Positions 35,961-45,170 of a stretch of DNA of 58,782 nt are shown here, piece by piece. The stretch covers positions 1 to 58,782 of the IMG/VR virus record IMGVR_UViG_3300028388_004043, one strand, 5' to 3'. How positions within the stretch are numbered: position 1 is the stretch's first letter; each line of letters opens with the position of its first letter. Both the position numbers and the translations under genes were made by a program. A model generated the notes under the pieces. It was not told where the DNA came from. It saw only the letters and a list, made by a program, of their open reading frames with translations, and searched no databases. The DNA comes from a virus.

Positions 35961-38687
35961 TTATGCAATGGTATGTGCGAAGAATTCCTGTTCGTTCACA
36001 AACAGACCTTCATTCAAAATTTCAAAGGTATCTGTCGTTGAAGTTAAATTGAGTTCTAATTTGTTCTCTGAAGAAGTGAAATACGACCCATAGAGTTTGG
36101 TGCCTGCCACATGAAGAACATCGATCAAAGTTTGTCGATATGTCTCAAATGGAAGAGCAGTCAAAACTTGATATGAATACTCTTGATAGAACTCATTGTC
36201 ATGAATGTATTTATCTGCGCTCAGAAAAGATTTTCTGTTCAAATTGTAACCAGTGCCAATACCTTGTCTACCAAGATTTGTAGTTGCATTGACAGATTTA
36301 GCTGAATCATTTTCTGACACAAGCGTAACATTTTCATCTTCGTAATACCCGAACCCAGAGTCGATGACTTCTACTGTTTCGACATAACCTTGACCAACTT
36401 GAACAGTTGAATCTATGATGGCGTTAAGACCCGTGATTAAGTTCTGTCTGAGATATTGAATAGAATCAATAGTAGATTCTTCAAGCGTGTCTTGCCCCTG
36501 TATGACTTCACCAATTTCAAGACTGATGTCTGATGTTCTTGTGGCGAAAATTCTTTGCGTATTTGAGTCATGTGTGACAATTTCTGCTCGACCACCAGTT
36601 GTCTGTCCAACAATCACCTCACCAACTCGGAAACTTGCAGTATTCGCATACGTCAATTCATAGTCAAACAATTCAAGTTCGGCAGTCGATGTTTCTCTGA
36701 TGATGTAGAAAGGATTCGTTCCTTGATCACTGCCAGCAGAAGTTGTTGTGATGGTGTCAATTGAACCATAGGTTACACTGGAAAAACTGATTGAGTCTGC
36801 AATATCATTACTGTAGCCAGCATAGGTGTCAATGATAGTGTTGCCATCAATAGTGTCAATGGTTACATTTGAAACGAACAGGTCATACTCATTCGATAGA
36901 CTTGTGATTTCAAAATTTGCCTTATCACCAAAACTATAAACAACAATTTCCGACTTGTTCTGACTGTCATTACCAATTGTCAAACCTGTATTGTAGAACT
37001 CATTTTGAATATCGATGATGCCAACAAAATTGTTGGATATTTGATCAATTCCATACACGGTGGAGTCAGATACACGTTCAAAATTCAAATCAGAACGAAA
37101 CATGCCTCTACTACGTTCAATGGTGGCGTAGTAAGTGTTCGAATTCAAATCAGAACTTGTACTTATCACAATTCCATTCGAGAAAACACTACCAAAAGGT
37201 GTTTTCTGCACAACCACATCATCAATCTGAAGTTGATTGGTACCTGTGTATGTGTATTCAACAGTGAAGGTATCACCAGAAATTATTGTGTTTGCAGTGG
37301 CGTCAATAATTTCAACATTCGAAATACTCACAGGTGTTGACGCCACATTTGATTCTAGGTATAATTCACTTGCGGAAGCAACAATAGAAGTATTAGTGTA
37401 AAGCAGTCCATCATAGTTGAAGATTACTTCACTGGTATCGTAGTTAAAGTTAACAACTTTACCTTCAAGAGCCACATTGTTCGAAGAATCAAAGACGAAC
37501 ACTGACTGATTCAATGACAGTTCTTGATCAATTTCTGCCTTGTACAGATACTGTGTAATGGTCTCAAACTGCTTAAAAGAATTGTTCAGATTGAAGTAAT
37601 CAGTGTTCGAGAGTGTTGCATTAGTCAATTTAATGACTCTATCAGATCCAATAACTTCTGAGTCTAATGTGTAACCCCACCCACCACTAGTGACACCGAA
37701 TTCAAAAATACCACTTTCATTTCGTGTTGAAGTGACTCTTGCTTTTGCTTTTCTGCCAGAACCATTTGAGACATACAGTGTTTCACCATTCTCGAATCCG
37801 ATTTGACTTGAGACCACATCGAAAGAAGTTAGAGAACCTATAACTTTTGTAGTGATATTTGAGTCGAGATTGACAGTCTCAATCTGTTCATTCGTCTCGA
37901 AGTTACCTTTCAAGTTCGAGATATAGAGAACGTTGATATAACGCCCACCATTTCTTACTCTGACTAGTCTCTCCACAAATGCTTCAGCACCAGATTTTGT
38001 GCCTGTGATGATCTGACCAATCATATTGAGGTTTTGTTCAGTTGGCTGCACTTCAAGATAATTGATGTTTACCCATTCGTTATCTGACAAACGAAACACA
38101 TCATCATTTGGATAGTAAACTCTTGCGCCAAGTCCATAAACAAGTCTGAAGAACAAATCGATAGATCTTGGCGTGCCCTTTGAACGATAGAAGTCGAGAG
38201 AATTTTTAATGAACAGAGTTTTGTTCGACTCTGTATTGAACTGTATGTTGCTCAGGTACTTCTCTTTGAAGTTCAAAATGAAGGAGTCGATAGTCTTATC
38301 AACGTTCTTCAAATCACCAAGATGTCTTGCATTGTAAATGGCACCGTGTTTTAGAACACGGGTAATATAAGTTGAACCACCACTTGAGCTTGTGAGTATG
38401 GTCAAGTCATTACACAGTGTGTTACAACGAAAAGTGTCAAATGTGTCAAGACGAACAAGAATAGAATTCTCGTTTACAGCAATCACTGTACCAGTCGTTG
38501 TGCCTTGAGTGATGTTATCACCAACATTGAAGTTGGTAGGAATTTCAAGCACAAGAGTTTGATGATTCTGTTCAAGCCATTCATAGTAGGCTTTTACAAA
38601 AACAATGAATGGCTGTCCCTGTTCTCTATAAAATTCAGGAAAATAATTTTCGACAAGAGGGCTGATGAACTCTTCGATATTTCTCAT
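35961..38687 (-). CDS. 7: baseplate wedge protein, T4 gp7-like
   Basis: 908 residues against 1032 in T4. The N-terminus MRNIEEFISPLVENYFPEFY and the YRSKGTPRSIDLFFRLVYGL motif (near residue 170) are hallmarks of the gp7 family. The ATG overlaps the gp6 stop by one base (TAATG), as expected for a coupled wedge operon. The rest contains several small beta modules of the form G-D/E-x-I-x-Q/G-x-x-[TS]-G (FNVGDNITQGTTTG, RVGEVIVGQTTGG, EIGEVIQGQDTLE). gp7 joins gp6 and gp8 and changes conformation during contraction. Confidence 0.92.
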   Translation of the reverse strand: MRNIEEFISPLVENYFPEFYREQGQPFIVFVKAYYEWLEQNHQTLVLEIPTNFNVGDNITQGTTTGTVIAVNENSILVRLDTFDTFRCNTLCNDLTILTSSSGGSTYITRVLKHGAIYNARHLGDLKNVDKTIDSFILNFKEKYLSNIQFNTESNKTLFIKNSLDFYRSKGTPRSIDLFFRLVYGLGARVYYPNDDVFRLSDNEWVNINYLEVQPTEQNLNMIGQIITGTKSGAEAFVERLVRVRNGGRYINVLYISNLKGNFETNEQIETVNLDSNITTKVIGSLTSFDVVSSQIGFENGETLYVSNGSGRKAKARVTSTRNESGIFEFGVTSGGWGYTLDSEVIGSDRVIKLTNATLSNTDYFNLNNSFKQFETITQYLYKAEIDQELSLNQSVFVFDSSNNVALEGKVVNFNYDTSEVIFNYDGLLYTNTSIVASASELYLESNVASTPVSISNVEIIDATANTIISGDTFTVEYTYTGTNQLQIDDVVVQKTPFGSVFSNGIVISTSSDLNSNTYYATIERSRGMFRSDLNFERVSDSTVYGIDQISNNFVGIIDIQNEFYNTGLTIGNDSQNKSEIVVYSFGDKANFEITSLSNEYDLFVSNVTIDTIDGNTIIDTYAGYSNDIADSISFSSVTYGSIDTITTTSAGSDQGTNPFYIIRETSTAELELFDYELTYANTASFRVGEVIVGQTTGGRAEIVTHDSNTQRIFATRTSDISLEIGEVIQGQDTLEESTIDSIQYLRQNLITGLNAIIDSTVQVGQGYVETVEVIDSGFGYYEDENVTLVSENDSAKSVNATTNLGRQGIGTGYNLNRKSFLSADKYIHDNEFYQEYSYQVLTALPFETYRQTLIDVLHVAGTKLYGSYFTSSENKLELNLTSTTDTFEILNEGLFVNEQEFFAHTIA

Positions 38688-40468
38688 TAAACGCCGACCT
38701 GTTGTACATTGACCTTAATATCTTCTGGTCTGATTTTCAGTATAGTTCTGTTCATTGATGTAACATCTTTCTCAACAGGTGTTGCATATACGTCAATACG
38801 ATTGTTGATCAATTGCAATGGTTTAAAATTGACTAACTGAACAATACCTGTTTTGTAGTCAACAGTACCTGCCTCTTGTAATGCATATAAATTATCCCCT
38901 CTGCGTTCAACGATTCTCATTATGCCATTGCCGTCATCCTCAAGAAATACTTCATTCTCATTCAGTATGAAGTTACTTGAACGAATCACGGAGACTTCAG
39001 TTGATGGTCTGTTTGACGCCAATTCACCGATGTTGTCTTTGAGAGGGAGTTCAAAGTTGATATCATAGTTATCGGCAAAAATTGTGCTTGGGACAAAAGA
39101 CTTAATCACATTAATTTCGGTGTCATTACTAACAATACCAACTTGCGCATTGTCAATGTCAGTAATCAAATTACTAAGGTACAGTGTCTTATTGAATCCA
39201 TTCATGTTGGCACTGTTATAATTTGAGATTGCAGATTCGACAAGAGAACGGATGTCATCAATACTCAGTGATGTTTTTGTGATGTCATATTTAACGTTGG
39301 TTCTGACTTCAACGTACAGATAGTTTGGTGTTGTGAAGACAGGAGTTACAGTTAATGGACTTCTTGGTTTGATAAATTGTTCGTATGCAATTCTTCGAGT
39401 TCTTGGGAGATCATCTGTATTTTTCAAGTCAACAGAAATGATTACCTTGCCGTACTGAGGAGGCGATTCTTCTTCACCACCATACACTGCAATGTCATTT
39501 ATGTCAGAAAAATTTTGAAGAAGAAGAGACTTATAATCGTTACTTGTGATTGCTCTTTCCTGAGTTGTGAATGCTTTTGGTGCGTTTTTCTTGATCGAAG
39601 AAAGACTCTCTGAGATAGATCCACCTGAGGCAGATGAGTTGACTTCAATTTCAATAACAACGCCAGTGCCAATATCATCGTCAGCGACAAATTGACGAAT
39701 ACCATTTGGTAATTCACCATTACATGCTCGATATTGAATCAGAACAACAGAACGATCTTTAGGTCGTCTTCCAATCACACCATCACCAAAAGTGATTTCG
39801 TATGTCTCGTTCTCTGCTGCCTGCACAAAAAACACTTCTGATGTAGAGTCCAATCCAAATAAGGAATCTCTACGTGAGTAACTGAGAGTTGTCGAACCAT
39901 TATCTTCAATTACAGTCACAAGAAGGCTGTTGATATCGACTGTTTTATTGGTTATAATATATCGTTCAGGACTCTGATAGTTAACAACATATGAATCTGA
40001 AGTGTAGTCACCTTCATACAAAGTCACGTTGTTGGCAATAAATACACCACCAGAACCACCAACCGCAATATTTTTGTCAGTCACGAATGTGAAATTTTTA
40101 TTTTCTGATGTACCTGTGAAAGATGTGCCTCTCGGGATTGTCACAGAAGAAGATACGGGATCTGATATTGTGATGTTAACATTGGCACTTGCAGAACGAA
40201 AAGATCGAGGAAGATAATTCAATTCTTTTGCATGTGAAACAACTGAGTCTCGAAGCAAAGCTGAATCAAGAAACATCTCATTGCCAATCATGTTAAGATA
40301 GAAAGCGTTCAACTGAGTGTTGTATGACAGAACATCAAGTAAAACGTTGATGTTTGATGCTTCGAAATCATAGTCCTTAAAAATACTTTGCGACTGCAAG
40401 TATTCTTTCAGATTTTGTTTTACGGTGTCGAAGTCGAGGGTAGTTAAGTTCGTGCTGGTATTAGCCAT
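38687..40468 (-). CDS. 6: baseplate wedge protein, T4 gp6-like (baseplate J family)
   Basis: 593 residues against 660 in T4. gp6 dimers form the iris-like ring that joins six wedges. Family features: LDFDTVKQNLKEYLQSQSIF, then YDFEASNINVLLDVLSYNTQ and LNAFYLNMIGNEMFLDSALL near residue 60, and NYLPRSFRSASANVNITI. A baseplate J-like core with FGDGVIGRRPKDRSVVLIQY lies near residue 230, and the ERAITSNDYKSLLLQNFSDI motif near residue 305. Follows gp25 and precedes gp7. Confidence 0.95.
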   Translation of the reverse strand: MANTSTNLTTLDFDTVKQNLKEYLQSQSIFKDYDFEASNINVLLDVLSYNTQLNAFYLNMIGNEMFLDSALLRDSVVSHAKELNYLPRSFRSASANVNITISDPVSSSVTIPRGTSFTGTSENKNFTFVTDKNIAVGGSGGVFIANNVTLYEGDYTSDSYVVNYQSPERYIITNKTVDINSLLVTVIEDNGSTTLSYSRRDSLFGLDSTSEVFFVQAAENETYEITFGDGVIGRRPKDRSVVLIQYRACNGELPNGIRQFVADDDIGTGVVIEIEVNSSASGGSISESLSSIKKNAPKAFTTQERAITSNDYKSLLLQNFSDINDIAVYGGEEESPPQYGKVIISVDLKNTDDLPRTRRIAYEQFIKPRSPLTVTPVFTTPNYLYVEVRTNVKYDITKTSLSIDDIRSLVESAISNYNSANMNGFNKTLYLSNLITDIDNAQVGIVSNDTEINVIKSFVPSTIFADNYDINFELPLKDNIGELASNRPSTEVSVIRSSNFILNENEVFLEDDGNGIMRIVERRGDNLYALQEAGTVDYKTGIVQLVNFKPLQLINNRIDVYATPVEKDVTSMNRTILKIRPEDIKVNVQQVGV

Positions 40469-40469
40469 T

Positions 40470-40904
40470 CTATCTCACTCTGTATAGTGCGAGTTCTAAA
40501 TCTTCTTGATTTTGAGAAGTCAGAACGTTGAATGTGATTCTTATATTGACCGCGTTGCTGTCAACGTCATCAGTGACAGTAATATCAAGAATTCTGACTC
40601 TTGGTTCATAATTGAGAATCATGGATTTAATTTCTTCTTTGATTTCATACTGAGTGTTCTGATTGAACGGCTCAAATAACCATCTTCGAATGTTGCCGCC
40701 GAAAGAAGGATTGCGAAGTCTTTCATATTTATTCGTAAGAAGAAGATTGCGTAAAGCCATTTTTACCGAATCAACATTGACTCGGCGCGTAATTTGACCA
40801 GTATTTGGATGAGGTATGAAGGTGTAATCAAAGTCACTGTATAAATTACTTTTAGACCCTGTCTTCAAATACTGTTCGTTTTCTTTTGCAATTCTTGCGC
40901 CCAT
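40470..40904 (-). CDS. 25: baseplate wedge protein, T4 gp25-like
   Basis: 144 residues from ATG 40904 (MGARIAKENEQYL), chosen for its AGGA ribosome site 6 bases upstream over the longer opening to 40973. T4 gp25 has 132 residues. Family core: FIPHPNTGQITRRVNVDSVK, ALRNLLLTNKYERLRNPSFG, then the E-P-R-V pair (NYEPRVRILDI) of the GPW/gp25 fold. gp25 with gp6 and gp53 forms the inner wedge that starts sheath assembly. It has its own late promoter box within the end of the PAAR gene. Confidence 0.95.
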   Translation of the reverse strand: MGARIAKENEQYLKTGSKSNLYSDFDYTFIPHPNTGQITRRVNVDSVKMALRNLLLTNKYERLRNPSFGGNIRRWLFEPFNQNTQYEIKEEIKSMILNYEPRVRILDITVTDDVDSNAVNIRITFNVLTSQNQEDLELALYRVR

Positions 40905-40921
40905 GATCGTTCCTTTAAGTG

Positions 40922-40929
40922 TATTTATC
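40922..40929 (-). promoter_or_regulatory. late-promoter-like box (GATAAATA) for gp25
   Basis: On the minus strand GATAAATA lies 17 bases before the gp25 ATG and overlaps the PAAR stop region. One mismatch to TATAAATA, with an AGGA ribosome site between box and start. Confidence 0.45.
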
Positions 40930-41218
40930 CACCAGCAAAAACGTCTGGTGAACCCTGAGCAACAACAGTACATCCAGTAATCGAGTCGCCAATTCTTCCT
41001 GCACCTCTATTATTTACAAAAACTGTAGACGAGCCTACAGTGATTGGTGCTGTATGAGGAACACAATTTTTGCCACCTGGTTTTAAATGTACTGTATTCT
41101 TATCACCCTGTCTTGACCATGGCCGATTGTTCACGAAAACATTTGGTGAACCTTGTGCTCTCACCATACCCGAACAATGTGTAACATCTCTATCACCGAT
41201 TCTTGTTGCTGCGGGCAT
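40925..41218 (-). CDS. 5.4: PAAR-type spike tip protein (T4 gp5.4-like)
   Basis: 97 residues, ATG at 41218 with GGAG upstream. Begins MPAATRIGDRDVTHCSG and is a three-repeat PAAR protein: two N-x-R/VFVNNR strands (NVFVNNRPWSR, TVFVNNRGAGR) and GSPDVFAGG at the end. Candidate zinc ligands are H14, H44, C52 and H55. PAAR proteins form the sharp metal-bound point of the central spike, bound to the gp5 beta-helix. It sits just before gp25, among baseplate genes. Confidence 0.92.
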   Translation of the reverse strand: MPAATRIGDRDVTHCSGMVRAQGSPNVFVNNRPWSRQGDKNTVHLKPGGKNCVPHTAPITVGSSTVFVNNRGAGRIGDSITGCTVVAQGSPDVFAGG

Positions 41219-41226
41219 ATAAACTC

Positions 41227-44200
41227 CTAACAGTCTGGATTCTTTGGGTAGTTCTTAAAATAATTTAGAAGAAATTCAGTGCCGACGGGTTCACCAAAAT
41301 GTGTCACGAGATGATTCAAAGTGACTGAATATGTGTATATGTCGCTTTCATAAACTGTAACCCCGCCACATTTATCTACAACTGTATAGTCTTCATCGCC
41401 GTATTTTTTTGTTATCTGTGTTAGAATCTGAGTGTTTGCGATGCCCCATTTATTACCAAGATAAGCATTCACCTTCTGTAGATCTAATCTATTCAACACT
41501 CCGTTATACACAATAATTTCAGCCACATACTTTTCTGTGTTGTATGTGTTGTCTTGATCGATCAATCCTGTATGAACAATGTCTTCCCCACTCTTTCTAA
41601 TGAACGTGTAAATTACCGTGTTAGAAGAAAGATTTTCAACGTCTGAATACAAGTCGCCTCTTGTGATTGGGTTGATCACATAATCATTCACTATGTAGTT
41701 GCTGATAATGTTCTCTGTGTTAATGTTGACATCAGTACTGTTCTGTTCCAGATAACCAATGTACCCAAAATTTTCTACATTACTTGTATCTTCATATGTA
41801 TTTAGAACAGTGTACGATTGGTTGTCAATCAAATCTTGCATCACGACAAATATTGTAGATTGGTCATCGATGTCGTTTGTCAGATCTGAAACCAACGAGT
41901 GTGAACAAACCACATTTGAGTATTTATGGTAAACTACATTCTTGTTATTGATCGAACCCTGATAAAAAATTTGAGGGTCGGCACTTTGTGGATTCATGTT
42001 GTAGATAAAACCTGACCCGCCGTCAAAATCATAGTAAGACGTTGCTAATGCTACATAGTTTGGCGTCAGTGTGAAGTACTTGTAGTACCCAAAAAATACG
42101 TAGTCATTGGTATCATAGAGATATTGTTCGCCTTCAGTGTACGAATAGAGATTTTCTTCACCCTTTTGCCATGTGCCATTTACATTCTCGAAGTAACCTA
42201 ATGCATATGAACGATCTTCAGCGCCATCTTCAAAGTAACTGTATGAGTAGTACATCTTATCATCATAAAACTGTAGATCAGACGTTTTACCAACGGGGTT
42301 ATAACCATCAGCAAAAATTAAATCTGGTCTGAAAGAGAAGAAATTGTAGTCAACGGGATCGAATGCAAATTTCTCAGTTTCATTCCAGTTCGAACCTGTT
42401 CTTTCATAGAAATATATCTGTGCTGTTGGTGATGATTGTACAACTAAGTCATCATCTTTAAGTGCAATGTTGATTCCGAATCTCTGTGTGTAGTCGAAGA
42501 AACTATTGTACGTGTCACGATTACTTGCAAAAACAACATCTTCAAAAGTCCAAGTGTCACTTATGTTTCGATAAATGTACACGGCACCATAGTCGTCACC
42601 AGTGAATATGAGATCATTGAACAATGGGTCTTCTGGTGCTGTTCGAAAAATTGCTGATACTGCAAGGGTATCGCCATCTATCTGAATCTTCCAACCAAAG
42701 TGAATTCCGACAGCAACGTCTGGCCAGACGAATGCTTGATCAAGATTAAGATATGGTCTTTCTAATGTTTGATGTGGTTCCCAAACACCTGTTGATGTAT
42801 TTCTCTTATAGACATGAACAGCGCCCCATCCAACTACTTCATAAAATTCAGCGTTCGGATCATTTACTGGACCTTTTCTATACGGGTCACCAATGAAAAG
42901 ATAATCACCTGAGACAACACCAGACATGCCACTATAGATTGTCACTTGACTTGATGTGCGTTTTATATAAGGGAAATCTTCATATGGTCTGATCAATTGA
43001 GAATATTCCCATGTACCACCGTTATTCTCATAAACTAATACGCCACCAGCAGCAAACCCATTCAGATTGATGAGGCTCCCTGTCTTGTCTTTATATTGTG
43101 TAGATCTTACATAAGGCGCACCAACTAAAAGTGTTTGACCGTCAGTGTGTATGTGAGATCCACCTGACCAATACGTACCCAATTCGCCACTATCTATGAG
43201 TGATTGTGGTGCATTCAGTGTTTGTGAAAAAGTAAGTTCACCACCTGAGTATTCATAGACATACACTGCACCTGTTTGTATTGAGGTATCAAAAGGAGAT
43301 GCAGCCGCCAGTGCAGAAACAAAAAGAGTATCACCACTTGATGTCAATGATGATGAAAATACTATATCCAATCCTGGTTTTGAAGGGTCGCTTGGAAAAT
43401 CTGCATACACTTCTCCCGATGGTGTGTATGGGAAAATTCGATTACCTTCTTCACTTAAAATTTCACCAAATAAAGACGTGGCATGATTCTCGTATTCAGA
43501 CTTATCTAGCCACGTTGAAACTACATCGTTGGCATTTGTTGATACTACGTTACTATCTGCGCCATCAAGCCATAGAATCATGTCTAGATTTGATTCGGAA
43601 TTAATTTCCGTCAGTTCGGGTAATCGATAGTCTACCGTGAATGTGTAATCAACATATCTTTCTTGATCATAGACCTCTTCTTCGAATGAATACAGCGCCT
43701 TGTCATCAGGTATATCACTCACAAAATTGACGGTCGATGGTGTTTGTAACAAGTCTGATGAACCTAATTCAACATACTTAAACGTGCCTGGGTTTGGAAA
43801 AATGTCAACGTATTTTCCAGACAAAAATGCACTGACATTCGCTGATTGATTCTCTGGGTAATTCGAGATGATGACGCCTGAATCTACAAAATTGACAGGT
43901 TCGATTGTTAATGCAATAACTTGAGATTCAGTGATTGGTGCTGGGTAAGGGTCAAATTTGAGTTCATTGAAAAATTCTTCATTTTTCTCGACAGGTGCGA
44001 GCGATAGACCATACAACCCAACGGGAAAAATCTTGTCAACATCATCACCAATGATGTTGACTTCTCTGATGAAGACATAATTTTGTCGATAAGTGAAGAA
44101 CGTATCTGTCGAATCATCGAGTAATTCAGGTTGTCTGGTAAATACTGGTTGAAGATTATGTGTGTAGAAAGTATCTGCTGAGTCGTCAAGTATGTTCGCT

Positions 44201-44679
44201 GAAGTAAACTGATCAGTGGTCGACGTTACTGCATAGAAAGTATCTGTTGAGTCGTCAAGTATATTCGCTGAAGTAAACTGATCAGTGGTCGATGTTACTA
44301 CATAGAAGATATCTGTCGAATCGTCGAGTATGTTCGAGGTGACAGAAATAGATTGAGTTGGTGTTACTATATAGAAAGTATCGCTTGAATCATCAAATAG
44401 ATTTGTTGTTACTGTTTGTTCTGTATCAACCTGTACTTCAAATGCGGTATACCGATCTATAACAAAGTTGGCAGATATTACTTCGTTGAGAAAATCGGGG
44501 GCAAAAAAATTATCAACCGAATCATCAAGTAACGACGCAATTCTTTGATTTGTGACGGAATAGGAGAAAGTTTGATAACTTTCCCTTATGAAATCCGCTA
44601 ATATTTTTTCATTGGCAAAATTGTGACTGTATACAGAATCTTGCGAATCATCAAGTAATACTGGAAATGCGTCAGCCAT
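41227..44679 (-). CDS. large adhesin: DDS repeats, LamG domain with an inserted FG-GAP-like beta-propeller
   Basis: 1150 residues. Residues 7-220 hold eight short acidic repeats of the form [LI]-[LF]-D-D-S-x-D-x-[FV]-[YF]. Residues about 365-402 are the first part of a LamG/concanavalin-like domain (LDMILWLDGADSN, VVSTWLDKSEYENHAT). Residues about 428-898 are a propeller of six or seven blades with FG-GAP-type strands (GDTLFVSA..TGAVYVYE; GQTLLVGAPYV..GGVLVYEN; GDYLFIGDPY..WGAVHVYK; GDTLAVSAIF..YGAVYIYR). Residues 905-1082 complete the LamG domain, ending EIIVYNGVLNRLDLQKVNAY and KWGI. A C-terminal tail ends FLLNYFKNYP. No enzymatic site seen; a surface-binding role is inferred. Confidence 0.75.
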   Translation of the reverse strand: MADAFPVLLDDSQDSVYSHNFANEKILADFIRESYQTFSYSVTNQRIASLLDDSVDNFFAPDFLNEVISANFVIDRYTAFEVQVDTEQTVTTNLFDDSSDTFYIVTPTQSISVTSNILDDSTDIFYVVTSTTDQFTSANILDDSTDTFYAVTSTTDQFTSANILDDSADTFYTHNLQPVFTRQPELLDDSTDTFFTYRQNYVFIREVNIIGDDVDKIFPVGLYGLSLAPVEKNEEFFNELKFDPYPAPITESQVIALTIEPVNFVDSGVIISNYPENQSANVSAFLSGKYVDIFPNPGTFKYVELGSSDLLQTPSTVNFVSDIPDDKALYSFEEEVYDQERYVDYTFTVDYRLPELTEINSESNLDMILWLDGADSNVVSTNANDVVSTWLDKSEYENHATSLFGEILSEEGNRIFPYTPSGEVYADFPSDPSKPGLDIVFSSSLTSSGDTLFVSALAAASPFDTSIQTGAVYVYEYSGGELTFSQTLNAPQSLIDSGELGTYWSGGSHIHTDGQTLLVGAPYVRSTQYKDKTGSLINLNGFAAGGVLVYENNGGTWEYSQLIRPYEDFPYIKRTSSQVTIYSGMSGVVSGDYLFIGDPYRKGPVNDPNAEFYEVVGWGAVHVYKRNTSTGVWEPHQTLERPYLNLDQAFVWPDVAVGIHFGWKIQIDGDTLAVSAIFRTAPEDPLFNDLIFTGDDYGAVYIYRNISDTWTFEDVVFASNRDTYNSFFDYTQRFGINIALKDDDLVVQSSPTAQIYFYERTGSNWNETEKFAFDPVDYNFFSFRPDLIFADGYNPVGKTSDLQFYDDKMYYSYSYFEDGAEDRSYALGYFENVNGTWQKGEENLYSYTEGEQYLYDTNDYVFFGYYKYFTLTPNYVALATSYYDFDGGSGFIYNMNPQSADPQIFYQGSINNKNVVYHKYSNVVCSHSLVSDLTNDIDDQSTIFVVMQDLIDNQSYTVLNTYEDTSNVENFGYIGYLEQNSTDVNINTENIISNYIVNDYVINPITRGDLYSDVENLSSNTVIYTFIRKSGEDIVHTGLIDQDNTYNTEKYVAEIIVYNGVLNRLDLQKVNAYLGNKWGIANTQILTQITKKYGDEDYTVVDKCGGVTVYESDIYTYSVTLNHLVTHFGEPVGTEFLLNYFKNYPKNPDC
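44161..44298. repeat. two tandem 69-bp repeats in the adhesin gene
   Basis: Two adjacent 69-base units encode residues 128-150 and 151-173 (VTSTTDQFTSANILDDS and onward). They differ at only a few positions, so this is a recent duplication of one DDS repeat. Confidence 0.85.
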
Positions 44680-44690
44680 TTACATCGGCA

Positions 44691-45095
44691 TCAAATCTTG
44701 AAAATGCCTTGATCATCAAAATTCAAAATGATGTCACCGTCATTCGTCACAATATCTGCAATTGAATCAATGTGCGCAATCAATGGTGATGTTGTTGACG
44801 TACCAGTATCGACATAAATCACAAACCCAGTTGCAGTGTCACCTGATGCGACAGACGTGAATGTCACATTTGATGCATCGAACGTTCCACCAGTCACCGA
44901 TAAACCAGACAGAGACACAGAACTACCAACAGCTCCATTCACATCCGAGAAATGTGAGTCGCCGGTCGAGTTTGCCGCTGATGAGTATGTGCTATTTACC
45001 AAAGCTACTGCCACATTTGCAGTCGTCAAGTCATCAACTTCTGCATTATTTGTCAGAAGTTTTTCCTTGTAAGTTTCGTAGATAAAGTCAGCCAT
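44691..45095 (-). CDS. small structural protein, paralogue family member 2
   Basis: 134 residues, ATG at 45095 with AGGAG upstream. MADFIYETYKEKLLTNNAEV followed by DSHFSDVNGAVGSSVSLSGL, FDASNVTFTSVASGDTATGF and PLIAHIDSIADIVTNDGDII, ending GIFKI. Related to 22291-22701 and 49268-49699 along its whole length. It lies directly before the large propeller adhesin, as the third paralogue lies before another large protein, so each may serve its neighbour. Confidence 0.65.
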   Translation of the reverse strand: MADFIYETYKEKLLTNNAEVDDLTTANVAVALVNSTYSSAANSTGDSHFSDVNGAVGSSVSLSGLSVTGGTFDASNVTFTSVASGDTATGFVIYVDTGTSTTSPLIAHIDSIADIVTNDGDIILNFDDQGIFKI

Positions 45096-45104
45096 TTTTT
45101 TCTC

Positions 45105-45170
45105 CTAGACTGTTATGCCCCATTTTGTTGCCAAGTGGGCATCAATTTGATCCAATTCTGTTGTTGTTAA
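45105..45170 (-). pseudogene. leftover C-terminus of a LamG domain
   Basis: In the gap after the 626-residue fibre, the -1 frame encodes LTTTELDQIDAHLATKWGI followed by two residues and a stop. This is the usual last helix and strand of a LamG domain (compare LNRLDLQKVNAYLGNKWGI at the end of the propeller adhesin). The existing fibre already has its own LamG ending, so this looks like the remnant of a replaced C-terminal domain. Alternatively it is an in-use tail reached by a frame change. Confidence 0.55.
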
